DNA of 64,000 nucleotides, from the NCBI GenBank assembly GCA_034428455.1, contig DAOUHZ010000152.1, positions 10,342 to 74,341 of the forward strand. Reading direction: 5' to 3'. Positions 7,563 through 15,569 of the stretch are shown here, one piece after another. The position numbers were made by a program, and so were the translations under genes. Each line of letters starts with the position of its first letter. The first letter of the stretch is position 1. Source of the DNA: Bin87 sp034428455. GTDB lineage: Bacteria; Chloroflexota; Dehalococcoidia; Lucifugimonadales; UBA3495. The notes below the pieces were generated by a model. That model made no database searches, was not told the DNA's origin, and worked only from the letters and a program-made list of their open reading frames with translations.

Positions 7563-8210
7563 ATGGCTACTGACCAGCAGGAAAGAACCGAACAGGGCGG
7601 AGGCCGACGCCAGCGGCGCCGACAGGAAGAGGCCGCATCCAACGGCGCCGAGCCGACGGAACTGCCGCCTCCCGCATTCAAGATCCGCTTCCGGGACGAG
7701 ATCGTGCCGGCCATGGTGTCCGAGTTTGGGTACACCAGCCCCATGCAGGTGCCCCGGGTCACCAAGATCAACCTGAACATCGGCCTGGGCGAGGCGCTGA
7801 CCAACGGCCGCGCCATGGAGAGTGCCGTCCGGGACCTGACCACCATCTCGGGTCAGAAGCCGGTCATCACCCGCGCCCGCCGGTCCATCGCCGGGTTCAA
7901 GGTGCGCCAGGGCAACCCCATCGGCACCGCCGTCACCCTGCGCGGTGACCGCATGTACTACTTCCTGGAGCGCCTGATCATCACGGCCTTGCCGCGTATC
8001 CGCGACTTCCGAGGCATTTCGCGCAACGGTTTCGACGGACGTGGCAACTTCTCCCTGGGTCTTCGCGAACAGATCGTGTTCCCGGAAATCGACTACAACA
8101 GCATCGACCGGCTGCGCGGGCTCCAGGTGACCATCACCACCAGCGCAACCAACGACGCCGAGGCGGCGCGGCTGCTCGAACACTTCGAAATGCCCTTCGT
8201 CCGGCAGTAG
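7563..8210 (+). CDS. rplE: 50S ribosomal protein L5 with N-terminal extension
   Basis: L5 binds 5S rRNA and contacts P-site tRNA. The core is normal: PRVTKINLNIGLGEA, ISGQKPVITRARRSIAGFKVRQGNPIG, LRGDRMYYFLERLIITALPRIRDFRG, LREQIVFPEIDYN and VTITTSATNDAEA. The ATG at 7563 has GGGAG eight bases upstream and was preferred over the GTG at 7554. About 35 residues precede the core, rich in Q, R and E (residues 4-34), and are not part of the usual 180-residue L5; they look disordered. Confidence 0.96.
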   Translation: MATDQQERTEQGGGRRQRRRQEEAASNGAEPTELPPPAFKIRFRDEIVPAMVSEFGYTSPMQVPRVTKINLNIGLGEALTNGRAMESAVRDLTTISGQKPVITRARRSIAGFKVRQGNPIGTAVTLRGDRMYYFLERLIITALPRIRDFRGISRNGFDGRGNFSLGLREQIVFPEIDYNSIDRLRGLQVTITTSATNDAEAARLLEHFEMPFVRQ

Positions 8211-8265
8211 AATCGTCCGGCCAGTGAATACGCAGCCGTAAGCCAGGCACAGGGAGACAAGAACC

Positions 8266-8571
8266 TTGGCAAAGAAATCTTCCATCGTAAAGAACGAACG
8301 CCGCAGGCAAACCGTCGCCAAATACGCGGCCCAACGCGCCGAATTGCTCGCCGAGGCGCGGGACCTGTCCCGTTCCCCCCGTGAGCGCTTCGAAGCCCGC
8401 CAGAAGCTGGCCTTGCTGCCCCACGATGCCAACCCCAACCGCATTCGGAACCGGGACGGCGCCACCGGGCGGCCACGCGGCTACATCCGCCACTTCGGCC
8501 TGTCGCGCATCTCCTTCCGGGAAATGGCGCTGGACGGCCTGCTCCCCGGCGTCCGCAAGGCCAGCCTGTAA
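8266..8571 (+). CDS. rpsN: 30S ribosomal protein S14, zinc-free form
   Basis: S14 of the small-subunit head. The 101-residue product AKKSSIVKNERRRQTVAKYAA... with LPHDANPNRIRNRD and GRPRGYIRHFGLSRISFREMA belongs to the long C-minus class: it has no cysteine at all, so it does not bind zinc. Translation starts at a TTG (8266), with AGGGAGA about ten bases before it; the residues after the TTG (AKKS) match the family N-terminus. A 55-base spacer precedes it and rpsH follows 55 bases later. Confidence 0.95.
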   Translation: MAKKSSIVKNERRRQTVAKYAAQRAELLAEARDLSRSPRERFEARQKLALLPHDANPNRIRNRDGATGRPRGYIRHFGLSRISFREMALDGLLPGVRKASL

Positions 8572-8588
8572 GCCTCATTTACACCGAT

Positions 8589-8612
8589 GCACAGGATCGA
8601 CAGGATTTTCAA
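8589..8612. repeat. Possible remnant of a family A repeat arm
   Basis: The segment gcacaggatcgacaggattt, continuing as tcaa, has the CAGGATY words typical of one arm of the family A element, but neither inverted terminus. It ends at the AAGGAG ribosome-binding site of rpsH, so the remnant may now supply part of that site. Short and weakly diagnostic. Confidence 0.4.
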
Positions 8613-8626
8613 GGAGCCATTCCGCA

Positions 8627-9025
8627 ATGCCCATTAACGATCCGGTTGCCGATATGCTGACGCGCATTCGCAACGCAATCCAGGCCCGGCACCAGACGGT
8701 GCTGGTTCCCCAGTCCAAGATGAAGGTCGCCATCGCCGACATCCTGAAGGCGCAGGGCTACATCCGCGACTGGGACCTGGCGCGCAACCAGAAATTCCCC
8801 ACCATGCGGATCCACCTCACCTACAAGGACGACGACACCAACGCCATTCGCGGCCTGCGCCGGATCAGCAAGCCGGGGCTGCGCGTGCACGTCGGCCGGG
8901 GCGAGATCCCCCGGGTCTACGGCGGACTGGGCATCGCCATTATCTCGACCTCCCAGGGAATGATGACCGGATACGAGGCCTGGCGCAAAGGCATCGGAGG
9001 AGAGTTGGTCTGTTATGTCTGGTAA
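8627..9025 (+). CDS. rpsH: 30S ribosomal protein S8
   Basis: S8 is a primary 16S rRNA binder and, in E. coli, the spc operon repressor. The 132-residue product begins PINDPVADMLTRIRNAIQARH and ends with GIAIISTSQGMMTGYEAWRKGIGGELVCYVW, both canonical. The ATG at 8627 lies ten bases after AAGGAG. Longer upstream frames (from 8381) run through rpsN in another frame and are not real. The 3' end overlaps rplF by 11 bases. Confidence 0.97.
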   Translation: MPINDPVADMLTRIRNAIQARHQTVLVPQSKMKVAIADILKAQGYIRDWDLARNQKFPTMRIHLTYKDDDTNAIRGLRRISKPGLRVHVGRGEIPRVYGGLGIAIISTSQGMMTGYEAWRKGIGGELVCYVW

Positions 9026-9629
9026 CGAAATCCCCGTCAGCGTCGGCGTCGCCGAACGGATCCCGCCCGCCGAGAAGCCCCTGTCCCGCATCGGACGCCA
9101 GCCCATACCGATACCTGACGGCGTCCAGGTTGAGGTGCTCTACGGAGGCATCAAGGTCACCGGCCCGCGCGGCGAGGTGATACAGCGATACCACCCGGAA
9201 GTCACCGTGAAAGTGGAAGACGGCCAGATAGTCGTCGAGCGCTTGACTGAGCGCAAGTTCCACCACTCGCTCCACGGCCTGACCCGATCCCTGATCGCCA
9301 ACGCCGTTGTCGGCGTCACCGAAGGCTACAGCCGGACCCTGGAGCTCATGGGCGTGGGATACCGCGTGCAGCAGAACGGCGCCGGCATCACCCTTAGCGT
9401 TGGCTACAGCCACACCGTCGACGTGTTCCCGGAAGAGGGCCTGACCATGGAGGTCGAAGGCAACAACCGGGTCCACATCGCCGGCGTCGACAAGCAGAAG
9501 GTGGGCCAATTGGCCGCCAAGGTCCGCAAGGTCCGGCCGCCCAACCGTTACAAGGAAAAGGGCATCCGGTACCAGGGCGAGGTCCTGCGCCTCAAGCCCG
9601 GCAAGGCCGCCGCACGCCGCGCCGTCTAG
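9015..9629 (+). CDS. rplF: 50S ribosomal protein L6 with N-terminal extension
   Basis: L6 sits at the base of the L7/L12 stalk beside the sarcin-ricin loop. The 204-residue product contains LSRIGRQPIPIPDGVQVEV at residue 24 onward, the usual L6 N-terminus, then LIANAVVGVTEGYSRTLELMGVGYR and the C-terminal signature GVDKQKVGQLAAKVRKVRPPNRYKEKGIRY. About 23 extra residues precede the core. The start overlaps the rpsH end; GGAGGAGAG lies just upstream, inside rpsH. A family A repeat follows 24 bases after the stop. Confidence 0.97.
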   Translation: MSGNEIPVSVGVAERIPPAEKPLSRIGRQPIPIPDGVQVEVLYGGIKVTGPRGEVIQRYHPEVTVKVEDGQIVVERLTERKFHHSLHGLTRSLIANAVVGVTEGYSRTLELMGVGYRVQQNGAGITLSVGYSHTVDVFPEEGLTMEVEGNNRVHIAGVDKQKVGQLAAKVRKVRPPNRYKEKGIRYQGEVLRLKPGKAAARRAV

Positions 9630-9653
9630 TTAGCATCCGCACATCCATCATTC

Positions 9654-9758
9654 GTCAGAATCAGGATTTTCAAGATTATATGATTGTCGGGATTACAACT
9701 CCGGCCAATGCCCGCCTTATCCTGAAAATCCAGTAATCCCGTAAATCCTGATTCTGAC
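9654..9758. repeat. Dispersed inverted-repeat element, family A, copy 2
   Basis: A 105-base element with termini gtcagaatcagg and cctgattctgac identical to copy 1, and internal GGATT/AATCC words (caggattttcaagattat on the left, aatcccgtaaatcctgatt on the right). It occupies most of the rplF-rplR spacer and ends 26 bases before rplR. Its presence within the spc block shows that the element is tolerated inside an essential transcript. Confidence 0.9.
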
Positions 9759-9784
9759 AATCTTAATTCGAGAGCAAAAGAGCA

Positions 9785-10144
9785 ATGCCACGCGACAAAG
9801 ACTCCCGAAAACTCCGCATCGTCCGCCACCGGCGGGTGCGGAACAAGGTACACGGAACCCCCGACCGGCCGCGCCTTTGCGTCTTCCGCAGCCTGAAAGG
9901 CATCTACGCGCAGGTGATTGACGACGTGGAAGGCCACACCTTGGCCTACGCCTCCAGCCACGAGGTCGGCGGCGAGGAGGCCACCCCCAAGACGGCGGCG
10001 TCTGCCGCCGTGGGCAAGTTGGTCGCCGAGCGCGCCCGGGCCGCCGGCGTTACCTCCGTGGTGTTCGACCGGGGCGGCTACCGGTTCCACGGCCGGGTCA
10101 AGGCCCTGGCCGACGCAGCCCGCGAAGGAGGGCTTGTATTCTGA
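9785..10144 (+). CDS. rplR: 50S ribosomal protein L18
   Basis: L18 binds 5S rRNA together with L5. The 119-residue product shows RKLRIVRHRRVRNKV, GTPDRPRLCVFRSLKGIYAQVIDDVEGHTLAYASS, then AASAAVGKLVAERARAAGVTSVVFDRGGYRFHGRVKALADAAREGGLVF, which is the full L18 fold. Its TGA overlaps the rpsE ATG by one base. The gene lies behind a family A repeat, so spc transcription must pass through that hairpin. Confidence 0.98.
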   Translation: MPRDKDSRKLRIVRHRRVRNKVHGTPDRPRLCVFRSLKGIYAQVIDDVEGHTLAYASSHEVGGEEATPKTAASAAVGKLVAERARAAGVTSVVFDRGGYRFHGRVKALADAAREGGLVF

Positions 10145-11013
10145 TGGTTTCTCCCGCATCCCGTAGAGGCCCAAGAAGCAACACCGGCGGCAGAGGCGGC
10201 GAAGGCGGCCCCGACCGTCGCGGAGGCCGTGGCGGCCGTGGACGCGACCGCGAGCAGCGGCAGCGCGAGGACGACAGCGGAGGCATGAACGAGCGGGTGG
10301 TCCACACCCGACGCATCGCCAAGGTGGTCAAGGGCGGTCGCCGGCTCCGGTTCAACGCCCTGGTGGTGGTGGGCGACGGCCAGGGGCGCGTGGGCGCCGG
10401 CATGGGCAAGGCCCTGGCGATCCCCGACGCGGTGCGCAAGGGAACCGCCGTGGCCCGCCGCAGCACCATCAGCATCCCCATCAAGGGAAGCACCATCCCC
10501 CACGAGATTTCCGTCCGCAAGGGCGCGTCCATCGTCATCATCAAGCCCGCCCCGCTGGGAACCGGCATCATCGCCGCCGGCGCAATGCGCGCCATGCTCG
10601 AGTTGGGCGGCGTGCAGGACGTCGTGGGCAAATCGCTGGGCTCGCGCAACCCCATCAACATCGTGCAGGCGACCCTGGAGGCCCTCAGCCTCCTGCGCGA
10701 CCCCGAAACCGAGCGGGCCAACCGGCTGGGACTGAACCCGCCGGGCACGAACGGAGCCACCGAAGCCGCGGCGCCGGACGCATCCGCCCCGGCCAGCGAC
10801 GCAACCCCGGCTCCCGCCGCTGAAGCGCCCGCTGTCGAGGCCACTTCCGCACCGGCCGCCGAGGCGACCCCTGAACCTCCAGCGGCTGTCGCCGATGCTC
10901 CACCACCGGAGGCCGTCGCCGCCGAGGAACCGTCGGCTGCTGAAGAGCCGACGCCTTCCGAGGAACCCACGGTCGAGGCCCCGTCCGCTGAAGAGAACGA
11001 CCCACAATCCTAA
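10144..11013 (+). CDS. rpsE: 30S ribosomal protein S5 with long extensions at both ends
   Basis: S5 acts in decoding fidelity and mRNA unwinding. The S5 core (residues about 48-195) is clear: VKGGRRLRFNALVVVGDGQGRVGAGMGKA, ISVRKGASIVIIKPAPLGTGIIAAGAMRAMLELGG, DVVGKSLGSRNPINIVQATLEAL. Two additions make it 289 residues instead of about 165-210: an N-terminal arginine/glycine-rich segment (residues 7-46) and a C-terminal tail of about 90 residues (200-289) built from A, P, E and T, strongly acidic and probably disordered. The frame is open and ends in a clean TAA 53 bases before rpmD, so the tail is not a frameshift artefact. Confidence 0.96.
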   Translation: MVSPASRRGPRSNTGGRGGEGGPDRRGGRGGRGRDREQRQREDDSGGMNERVVHTRRIAKVVKGGRRLRFNALVVVGDGQGRVGAGMGKALAIPDAVRKGTAVARRSTISIPIKGSTIPHEISVRKGASIVIIKPAPLGTGIIAAGAMRAMLELGGVQDVVGKSLGSRNPINIVQATLEALSLLRDPETERANRLGLNPPGTNGATEAAAPDASAPASDATPAPAAEAPAVEATSAPAAEATPEPPAAVADAPPPEAVAAEEPSAAEEPTPSEEPTVEAPSAEENDPQS

Positions 11014-11066
11014 CCACGCAAGTTCTCCCCGTCTCCCGCCCCCGGCAGACGGCAGGTAAAAAGCAA

Positions 11067-11249
11067 ATGGCTCAGATCAAAATCACCTGGAAGAAAAGCT
11101 GCATCGGGCGTCCGTCCTACCAACGACGGATCGTGCAATCGCTGGGGCTCAAGCGGCTGAACCACTCGGTCGTGCACGAGGACAGCCCCACCATTCGGGG
11201 TATGGTCAACAAGGTCCAGCACCTGATAACCGTCGAGCCGGTCGAATAG
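11067..11249 (+). CDS. rpmD: 50S ribosomal protein L30
   Basis: L30 is a small, non-essential large-subunit protein. The 60-residue product AQIKITWKKSCIGRPSYQRRIVQSLGLKRLNHSVVHED followed by PTIRGMVNKVQHLITVE matches the bacterial short form in length and motifs (GLKRLNHSV). GGCAGGTAAAAAGCAA lies upstream of the ATG. It sits between rpsE and rplO as expected for the spc operon. Confidence 0.96.
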   Translation: MAQIKITWKKSCIGRPSYQRRIVQSLGLKRLNHSVVHEDSPTIRGMVNKVQHLITVEPVE

Positions 11250-11300
11250 CGGTCTACCCTGATAAATTACGGCCGGACAGCATAGGGAGCGATTGCCACC

Positions 11301-11747
11301 ATGATGGAACACGAAATTACGCCGCCAAAGGGCGCGCGGCGAGCCCGCAAGCGGGTGGGCCGAGGCGACGCCGCGGGCGGCGGCAGCTGCGCGGGCCGTG
11401 GCCTCAAGGGTCAGAAATCCCGCTCCGGTCCCGGTCTGCGACCAGGCTTTGAAGGCGGCCAGATGCCCTTGATCAAGGGTCTGCCCATGAAGCGCGGGTT
11501 CAACAACCGCTACAAGACCTACTACGCCCTGGTGGACCTGGATACGCTTCAGGAGCGGTTCGAGGCCAACACCCAGGTCACGCCGGAGCTCCTGCATCAG
11601 CTGGGCATCATCCGCCGCACCAGTCTTCCGGTGAAGGTGGTGGGAGACGGCGAGTTGCAACAGCCGCTGACCGTGGCCGCGCACAAGTTCACCGCCTCGG
11701 CCCGCGCCAAGATCGAAGCGGCCGGCGGATCCGTAACCGAGCTCTAA
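11301..11747 (+). CDS. rplO: 50S ribosomal protein L15
   Basis: L15 is a late-assembly protein deep in the large subunit. The 148-residue product contains GARRARKRVGRGDAAGGGSCAGRGLKGQKSRSG (with the usual GRGxGSGxGKTxGRGxKGQ region modified), RPGFEGGQMPLIKGLPMKRGFNN and the C-terminal VKVVGDGELQQPLTVAAHKFTASARAKIEAAGG. The start is ATGATG; the first is used here and the second (11304) is equally possible. GGGAGCGA lies about ten bases upstream. Confidence 0.96.
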   Translation: MMEHEITPPKGARRARKRVGRGDAAGGGSCAGRGLKGQKSRSGPGLRPGFEGGQMPLIKGLPMKRGFNNRYKTYYALVDLDTLQERFEANTQVTPELLHQLGIIRRTSLPVKVVGDGELQQPLTVAAHKFTASARAKIEAAGGSVTEL

Positions 11748-11786
11748 CCTCGGCAAACGGTTGGGACTGACAGGGAACGGCGCGCC

Positions 11787-13118
11787 ATGATTCAGACTGA
11801 GGCCCAGGCAGGAGGTCGCTGGCCACGCCTGGTGCAGGCGGCCATCGACGCTTTCAGCCTGCCCGACCTCCGGGCCAAGATCCTTTTCACCCTGGGGATG
11901 CTGGCCCTGTACCGGCTGGTCGCTCACATCCCCATACCGGGACTCGACACGGCCGCGCTGGAGCAGTTGTTCGACAACAACCAGCTCCTCGGCTTCCTCG
12001 ATCTCTTCTCCGGCGGCGCGCTGAGCAACATGAGCATCGTGGCGCTGGGGGTGTTCCCGTACATCACCGCGTCTATCATCATGCAGTTGCTGACGCCCGT
12101 AATCCCCCAGCTGCAAAACCTGTCGCGGGAGGGCGAGGCCGGGCGCATCAAGATGAACCGGATCACCCACTGGGGTACGGTGCCCATCGCCATTGCCCAG
12201 GCATTCGCCCAGATGGTGCTGCTGCAACAGGCCGGCGTACTCACCAACGTCGGTTTCGGCCCCGACTCCTTCCTGCCCACTTTGGCCGCCGTCCTGTCCC
12301 TGACCGCTGGCACCATGTTCCTGGTCTGGCTGGGTGAGCTGATTACCGAGCGCGGCATCGGCAACGGCATCTCGCTGATCATCTTCGCCGGCATCGTGGT
12401 GGGCTTCCCCGGACTGCTGGCCACCGGCTTCCTGGACCGCGACAACATCATCGGAGTCTTCTTCTTCGCGCTCATCGGCCTGCTGATCATCGCCCTGATC
12501 GTGGTGTTCAACGAGGCCCACCGCCGCATACCGGTGCAGTACGGCCGCAGCATCTTCAGGGGCGGCCAGATGTACCGCCAATCGGGCTCCACGTACATCC
12601 CGCTGCGGATCAACTCGGCCGGCATGATCCCGTTGATCTTCGCCTTCTCCATCGTCATCCTGCCCGGAACCGTGGCTCAGTACCTCAGCTCCGCCGGCGG
12701 CTTTCTCGGCAACATCGCCGGCGACCTCCAGGTGGCCCTGAGCCCCACCGGTCCCATCTACTGGGTGCTGGCGTTCTTCCTGGTGGTGGCGTTCACCTTC
12801 TTCTACACGCTGGTCGTGTTCCAGCAGCAGAACATCGCCGAGAACCTTCAGCGCAACGGCGGCTTCGTTCTGGGCATTCGGCCGGGCCGGCCCACCCAGG
12901 ACTATTTGAACCGGGTCATACTGCGTCTGACCATGGGCGGCGCCATCTTCCTGGGCTTCATCGCCATCGTGCCCTATATCGCGTCCCTCATCACCAACGT
13001 GGAGGCCATCGCCCTCAGCAGCACCAGCCTCCTGATCATGGTCGGCGTGGGTCTGGATACCCTGCGGCAGCTGGAAGCCCAGCTCATGATGCGCAACTAC
13101 GAAGGGTTCCTGCGATGA
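11787..13118 (+). CDS. secY: Preprotein translocase subunit SecY
   Basis: The central channel subunit of the Sec translocon in the cytoplasmic membrane, partner of SecE, SecG and SecA. The 443-residue product has about ten hydrophobic segments; landmarks are YRLVAHIPIPGLD (N-terminal plug region), LGVFPYITASIIMQLLTPVIPQL, LGELITERGIGNGISLIIFAGI, the cytosolic RRIPVQYGRS loop, and IRPGRPTQDYLNRVILRLT before the last membrane spans. It ends QLMMRNYEGFLR. Its TGA overlaps the adk start (ATGA). Confidence 0.98.
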   Translation: MIQTEAQAGGRWPRLVQAAIDAFSLPDLRAKILFTLGMLALYRLVAHIPIPGLDTAALEQLFDNNQLLGFLDLFSGGALSNMSIVALGVFPYITASIIMQLLTPVIPQLQNLSREGEAGRIKMNRITHWGTVPIAIAQAFAQMVLLQQAGVLTNVGFGPDSFLPTLAAVLSLTAGTMFLVWLGELITERGIGNGISLIIFAGIVVGFPGLLATGFLDRDNIIGVFFFALIGLLIIALIVVFNEAHRRIPVQYGRSIFRGGQMYRQSGSTYIPLRINSAGMIPLIFAFSIVILPGTVAQYLSSAGGFLGNIAGDLQVALSPTGPIYWVLAFFLVVAFTFFYTLVVFQQQNIAENLQRNGGFVLGIRPGRPTQDYLNRVILRLTMGGAIFLGFIAIVPYIASLITNVEAIALSSTSLLIMVGVGLDTLRQLEAQLMMRNYEGFLR

Positions 13119-13810
13119 CCGTTGCCAACGGCATCAGGCTGGTCCTGTTCGGCCCTCCGGGCGCGGGCAAGGGCACGCAGGCCCAACTGCTCAAGGATAG
13201 CCTGGGCATCGAGCATGTCAGCTCCGGCGACCTCTTCCGGCATCACCTGTCCAACGGCACGGAACTGGGCGAGCTGGCCCGGGGATACATGAACCGCGGG
13301 GAACTGGTGCCCGACGAGGTCACCATCGGCATGGTCATCGACCGGATCGAAAGCATTGCAGACGCCGACGGGTTCATGCTGGATGGCTTTCCCCGCAACA
13401 CCGCCCAGGCCCAGGCGCTCGAAGCCGCGCTGGAGAACCAGGGGCAACGCCTGGACCGCGTGGTCCACATCCAGGTGGAAAACGGTGAGCTGATCCGCCG
13501 ACTCAGCAACCGCTACATCTGCCGGGCTTGCCAGCGACCCTATGCGCGCGACGCCGACACCGGCGCGACGCCAGAGAAGTGCGCCGACTGTCCCGACGGC
13601 GGCGACATCTATCAGAGAGAAGACGACACCGAGGGAGCGGTGGTCAACCGCTTGTCTGTCTACCACCAAGAGACCGCTCCGGTCCTGGAGTTCTACCGCC
13701 AGCGCGGTCTGCTCGCGGATGTTTCCGGCGAGCAGTCAATTGATGCAGTGCATCACTCCGTGTTGCGGATTTTGAACGTTAGCGGCGTGGGTGCGGTTTC
13801 AAAATCGTAG
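13115..13810 (+). CDS. adk: Adenylate kinase, zinc-type long form
   Basis: Adenylate kinase balances ATP, ADP and AMP in the cytosol. The 231-residue product has the P-loop GPPGAGKGT (13-21), the NMP-binding SSGDLFR, and DGFPRNTAQA. The lid carries C136-x2-C139 and C156-x2-C159, the four-cysteine zinc site of long-form enzymes. The gene overlaps secY by four bases. Compared with the usual 215-220 residues it has a slightly longer lid linker and C-terminus. The position secY-adk-map is the common bacterial arrangement. Confidence 0.97.
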   Translation: MTVANGIRLVLFGPPGAGKGTQAQLLKDSLGIEHVSSGDLFRHHLSNGTELGELARGYMNRGELVPDEVTIGMVIDRIESIADADGFMLDGFPRNTAQAQALEAALENQGQRLDRVVHIQVENGELIRRLSNRYICRACQRPYARDADTGATPEKCADCPDGGDIYQREDDTEGAVVNRLSVYHQETAPVLEFYRQRGLLADVSGEQSIDAVHHSVLRILNVSGVGAVSKS

Positions 13811-13819
13811 CGGTTGAGG

Positions 13820-13825
13820 TATAAT
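13820..13825 (+). promoter_or_regulatory. Candidate -10 box directly before map
   Basis: A perfect TATAAT lies four bases before the map ATG, at the end of adk; a weak TTTCAA is 17 bases upstream. If used, transcription would begin at or next to the start codon, giving a leaderless map mRNA. The sequence could also be chance, since this spacer is AT-rich relative to the rest. Confidence 0.35.
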
Positions 13826-13829
13826 CATA

Positions 13830-14639
13830 ATGGTGAACAGTAAGCCCAAGCGTAAAACCGCCTCCAATTCCCCCTCGTCGTACACTGGCGGGATAACCAT
13901 CAAGTCTCGTCGTGAGATGGAGGCCATGGAGCGTGCCGGCGCCATCGTAGGCGCCACGTTGACGCTCCTCAAGAAATCGGTCGAGCCCGGCATCACCACC
14001 GCCGATCTCAACCGCATCGCGGACAAGAACATCCGCAGCATGGGCGCAGTGCCCACGTTCCTCGGTTACCACGGGTTCCCCGGAGCCATCTGCGCCTCGG
14101 TCAACGAGGAGATCGTCCACGGCATCCCCGGCAAGAGGGTGCTCAAAGAGGGCGACATCATCAAGATGGACTGCGGGGCAACCATCGACGGTTTCATCGG
14201 CGACGCCGCCATCTCCGTCGCCGTGGGCGAGATCAGCGCAGAAGCGCAGACGCTCATGGACGATACCAACGCCAGCCTGTACGCCGGGATCGCCGCCGCC
14301 CAGCCGGGCAATCGCATCGGCGACATCGGCGCCGCGGTATCCGGCTACGCCATACCCCGTGGCTACGGCGTGGTTCGCCAGTTTGTCGGCCACGGCGTGG
14401 GTCGCTACCTCCACGAGGACCCGCAGGTGCCCAACTACGGCGAGGCCGGAAAGGGCGTCTTGCTGCGGCCCGGGATGTGCATCTGCATCGAGCCGATGCT
14501 GAACCTGGGCACGGAAGACACCACCATACTGGATGACGACTGGACCGTGGTCACCGCCGACGGCGCGCTGTCCGCTCACTTCGAGCACACCCTGGCGATC
14601 ACCGCCGACGGCCCCAAGATCCTGACGATGCACAACTGA
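13830..14639 (+). CDS. map: Methionine aminopeptidase, type I
   Basis: Removes the initiator methionine from nascent proteins using two metal ions. The 269-residue product has the pita-bread fold motifs with the metal ligands: MDCGATIDGF (Asp), IGDAAIS (Asp), VGHGVGRYLHEDP (His), CIEPM (Glu) and SAHFEHTLAI (Glu). The substrate-side HGFPG and HGIP histidines are present. About 20 residues rich in K, S and P precede the normal start ITIKSRREMEAMERAG; without a clear Shine-Dalgarno the exact start is uncertain. It lies between adk and infA as usual. Confidence 0.96.
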   Translation: MVNSKPKRKTASNSPSSYTGGITIKSRREMEAMERAGAIVGATLTLLKKSVEPGITTADLNRIADKNIRSMGAVPTFLGYHGFPGAICASVNEEIVHGIPGKRVLKEGDIIKMDCGATIDGFIGDAAISVAVGEISAEAQTLMDDTNASLYAGIAAAQPGNRIGDIGAAVSGYAIPRGYGVVRQFVGHGVGRYLHEDPQVPNYGEAGKGVLLRPGMCICIEPMLNLGTEDTTILDDDWTVVTADGALSAHFEHTLAITADGPKILTMHN

Positions 14640-14697
14640 CAACACACGCGACGCCGACGACCCGCCACAGGCTCGTCGACGCAAAGAAGGAAAATTT

Positions 14698-14916
14698 ATG
14701 GCGAAGAAAGAAGCGATTGAAGTTGAGGCGCAGGTAACCGAAGCCCTGCCCAATGGCATGTTCCGCGTGGAACTGCCCAACGAACACCAGGTCCTGGCCC
14801 ACATCTCGGGCAAGATCCGGATGCACTTCATCCGGGTGCTGCCGGGCGACCGGGTGCTGGTGGAGTTGTCCCCCTACGACCTGAGTCGAGGCCGCATCAC
14901 CTATCGCTTCAAGTAG
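14698..14916 (+). CDS. infA: Translation initiation factor IF-1
   Basis: IF-1 is the small OB-fold factor that blocks the ribosomal A site during initiation. The 72-residue product AKKEAIEVEAQVTEALPNGMFRVELPN...HISGKIRMHFIRVLPGDRVLVELSPYDLSRGRITYRFK matches the family over its full length. AAGGAAAA lies upstream of the ATG. rpmJ follows 21 bases later. Confidence 0.98.
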   Translation: MAKKEAIEVEAQVTEALPNGMFRVELPNEHQVLAHISGKIRMHFIRVLPGDRVLVELSPYDLSRGRITYRFK

Positions 14917-14937
14917 CCGGAACCGCGGAGAATACTA

Positions 14938-15051
14938 ATGAAAGTGTCCGCATCGGTGAAGCCGCGCTGCGACCGTTGCCGGGTGATCCGGCGCAAGGGC
15001 GTGGTGCGCATCATCTGCGTAAACAGCAAGCACGCGCAACGGCAGGGATAG
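14938..15051 (+). CDS. rpmJ: 50S ribosomal protein L36
   Basis: L36, a 37-residue zinc-ribbon protein of the large subunit. It begins MKVSASVKPRCDRCRVIRRK and ends RIICVNSKHAQRQG. The zinc ligands C11, C14, C27 and H32 are all present, so this is the zinc-binding C-plus form. CGGAG lies 8-10 bases before the ATG. It lies between infA and rpsM as in most bacteria. Confidence 0.97.
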   Translation: MKVSASVKPRCDRCRVIRRKGVVRIICVNSKHAQRQG

Positions 15052-15114
15052 CCCGACCCGGCGTAAGCTGGGCGCCCCGTTCCACGACCGCACCCCAAGT
15101 TCAGGAGCGTTACC

Positions 15115-15507
15115 ATGGTCCGAATAGCCGGAGTCGACGTACCCGACCGCAAGCGCGCCCACATCGCGCTGCGCACCATCTACGGCATTGGCCCTTCCAA
15201 AGCCATTGAAATCGTAAGCAAGGCCAACCTGGACACCGACATGCCGCCGCGCATGAACGAGCTCTCCGAACAGGAAGTTGACCGCATCCGCGTCATCGTC
15301 GACCAGGACTACATCACCGAGGGCGACCTGCGCCGGGAACACAACGAGAACATTCGCCGGCTCATCGACATCGGCAGCTACCGGGGCCTGCGCCATCGCC
15401 GGAACCTCCCCGTGCACGGCCAGCGCACCCGCACCAACGCCCGCTCCCGCAAGGGCGCCCGGCGCACCGTGGCCGGCCGCGGTCGGCGCACCGGCGGCAA
15501 GAAGTAA
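15115..15507 (+). CDS. rpsM: 30S ribosomal protein S13
   Basis: S13 of the small-subunit head forms bridges to the 50S subunit and contacts P-site tRNA. The 130-residue product has VRIAGVDVPDRKRAHIALRTIYGIGPSKA, the central helices, then SYRGLRHRRNLPVHGQRTRTNARSRKG and the basic tail ending RTGGKK. AGGAGCG lies nine bases before the ATG. It opens the alpha block (rpsM-rpsK-rpsD-rpoA-rplQ). Confidence 0.98.
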   Translation: MVRIAGVDVPDRKRAHIALRTIYGIGPSKAIEIVSKANLDTDMPPRMNELSEQEVDRIRVIVDQDYITEGDLRREHNENIRRLIDIGSYRGLRHRRNLPVHGQRTRTNARSRKGARRTVAGRGRRTGGKK

Positions 15508-15569
15508 TCCTGGCCGTCGGCGTCTCAGCCCGCTCAGTCACACCCGCAATTATCATGAGGTAAGAACCA

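Noticed and set aside
10078..11007. Long - strand open frame of about 309 codons opposite rpsE
   Set aside because: It is the complement of the S5 gene with its GC-rich codons; the translation is low-complexity (S, G, R) and the + strand has clear S5 motifs.
11010..12581. 523-codon - strand open frame opposite rplO and secY
   Set aside because: The + strand encodes L15 and SecY with full motifs; the antisense frame has H/Q/D-rich composition typical of shadows in high-GC DNA.
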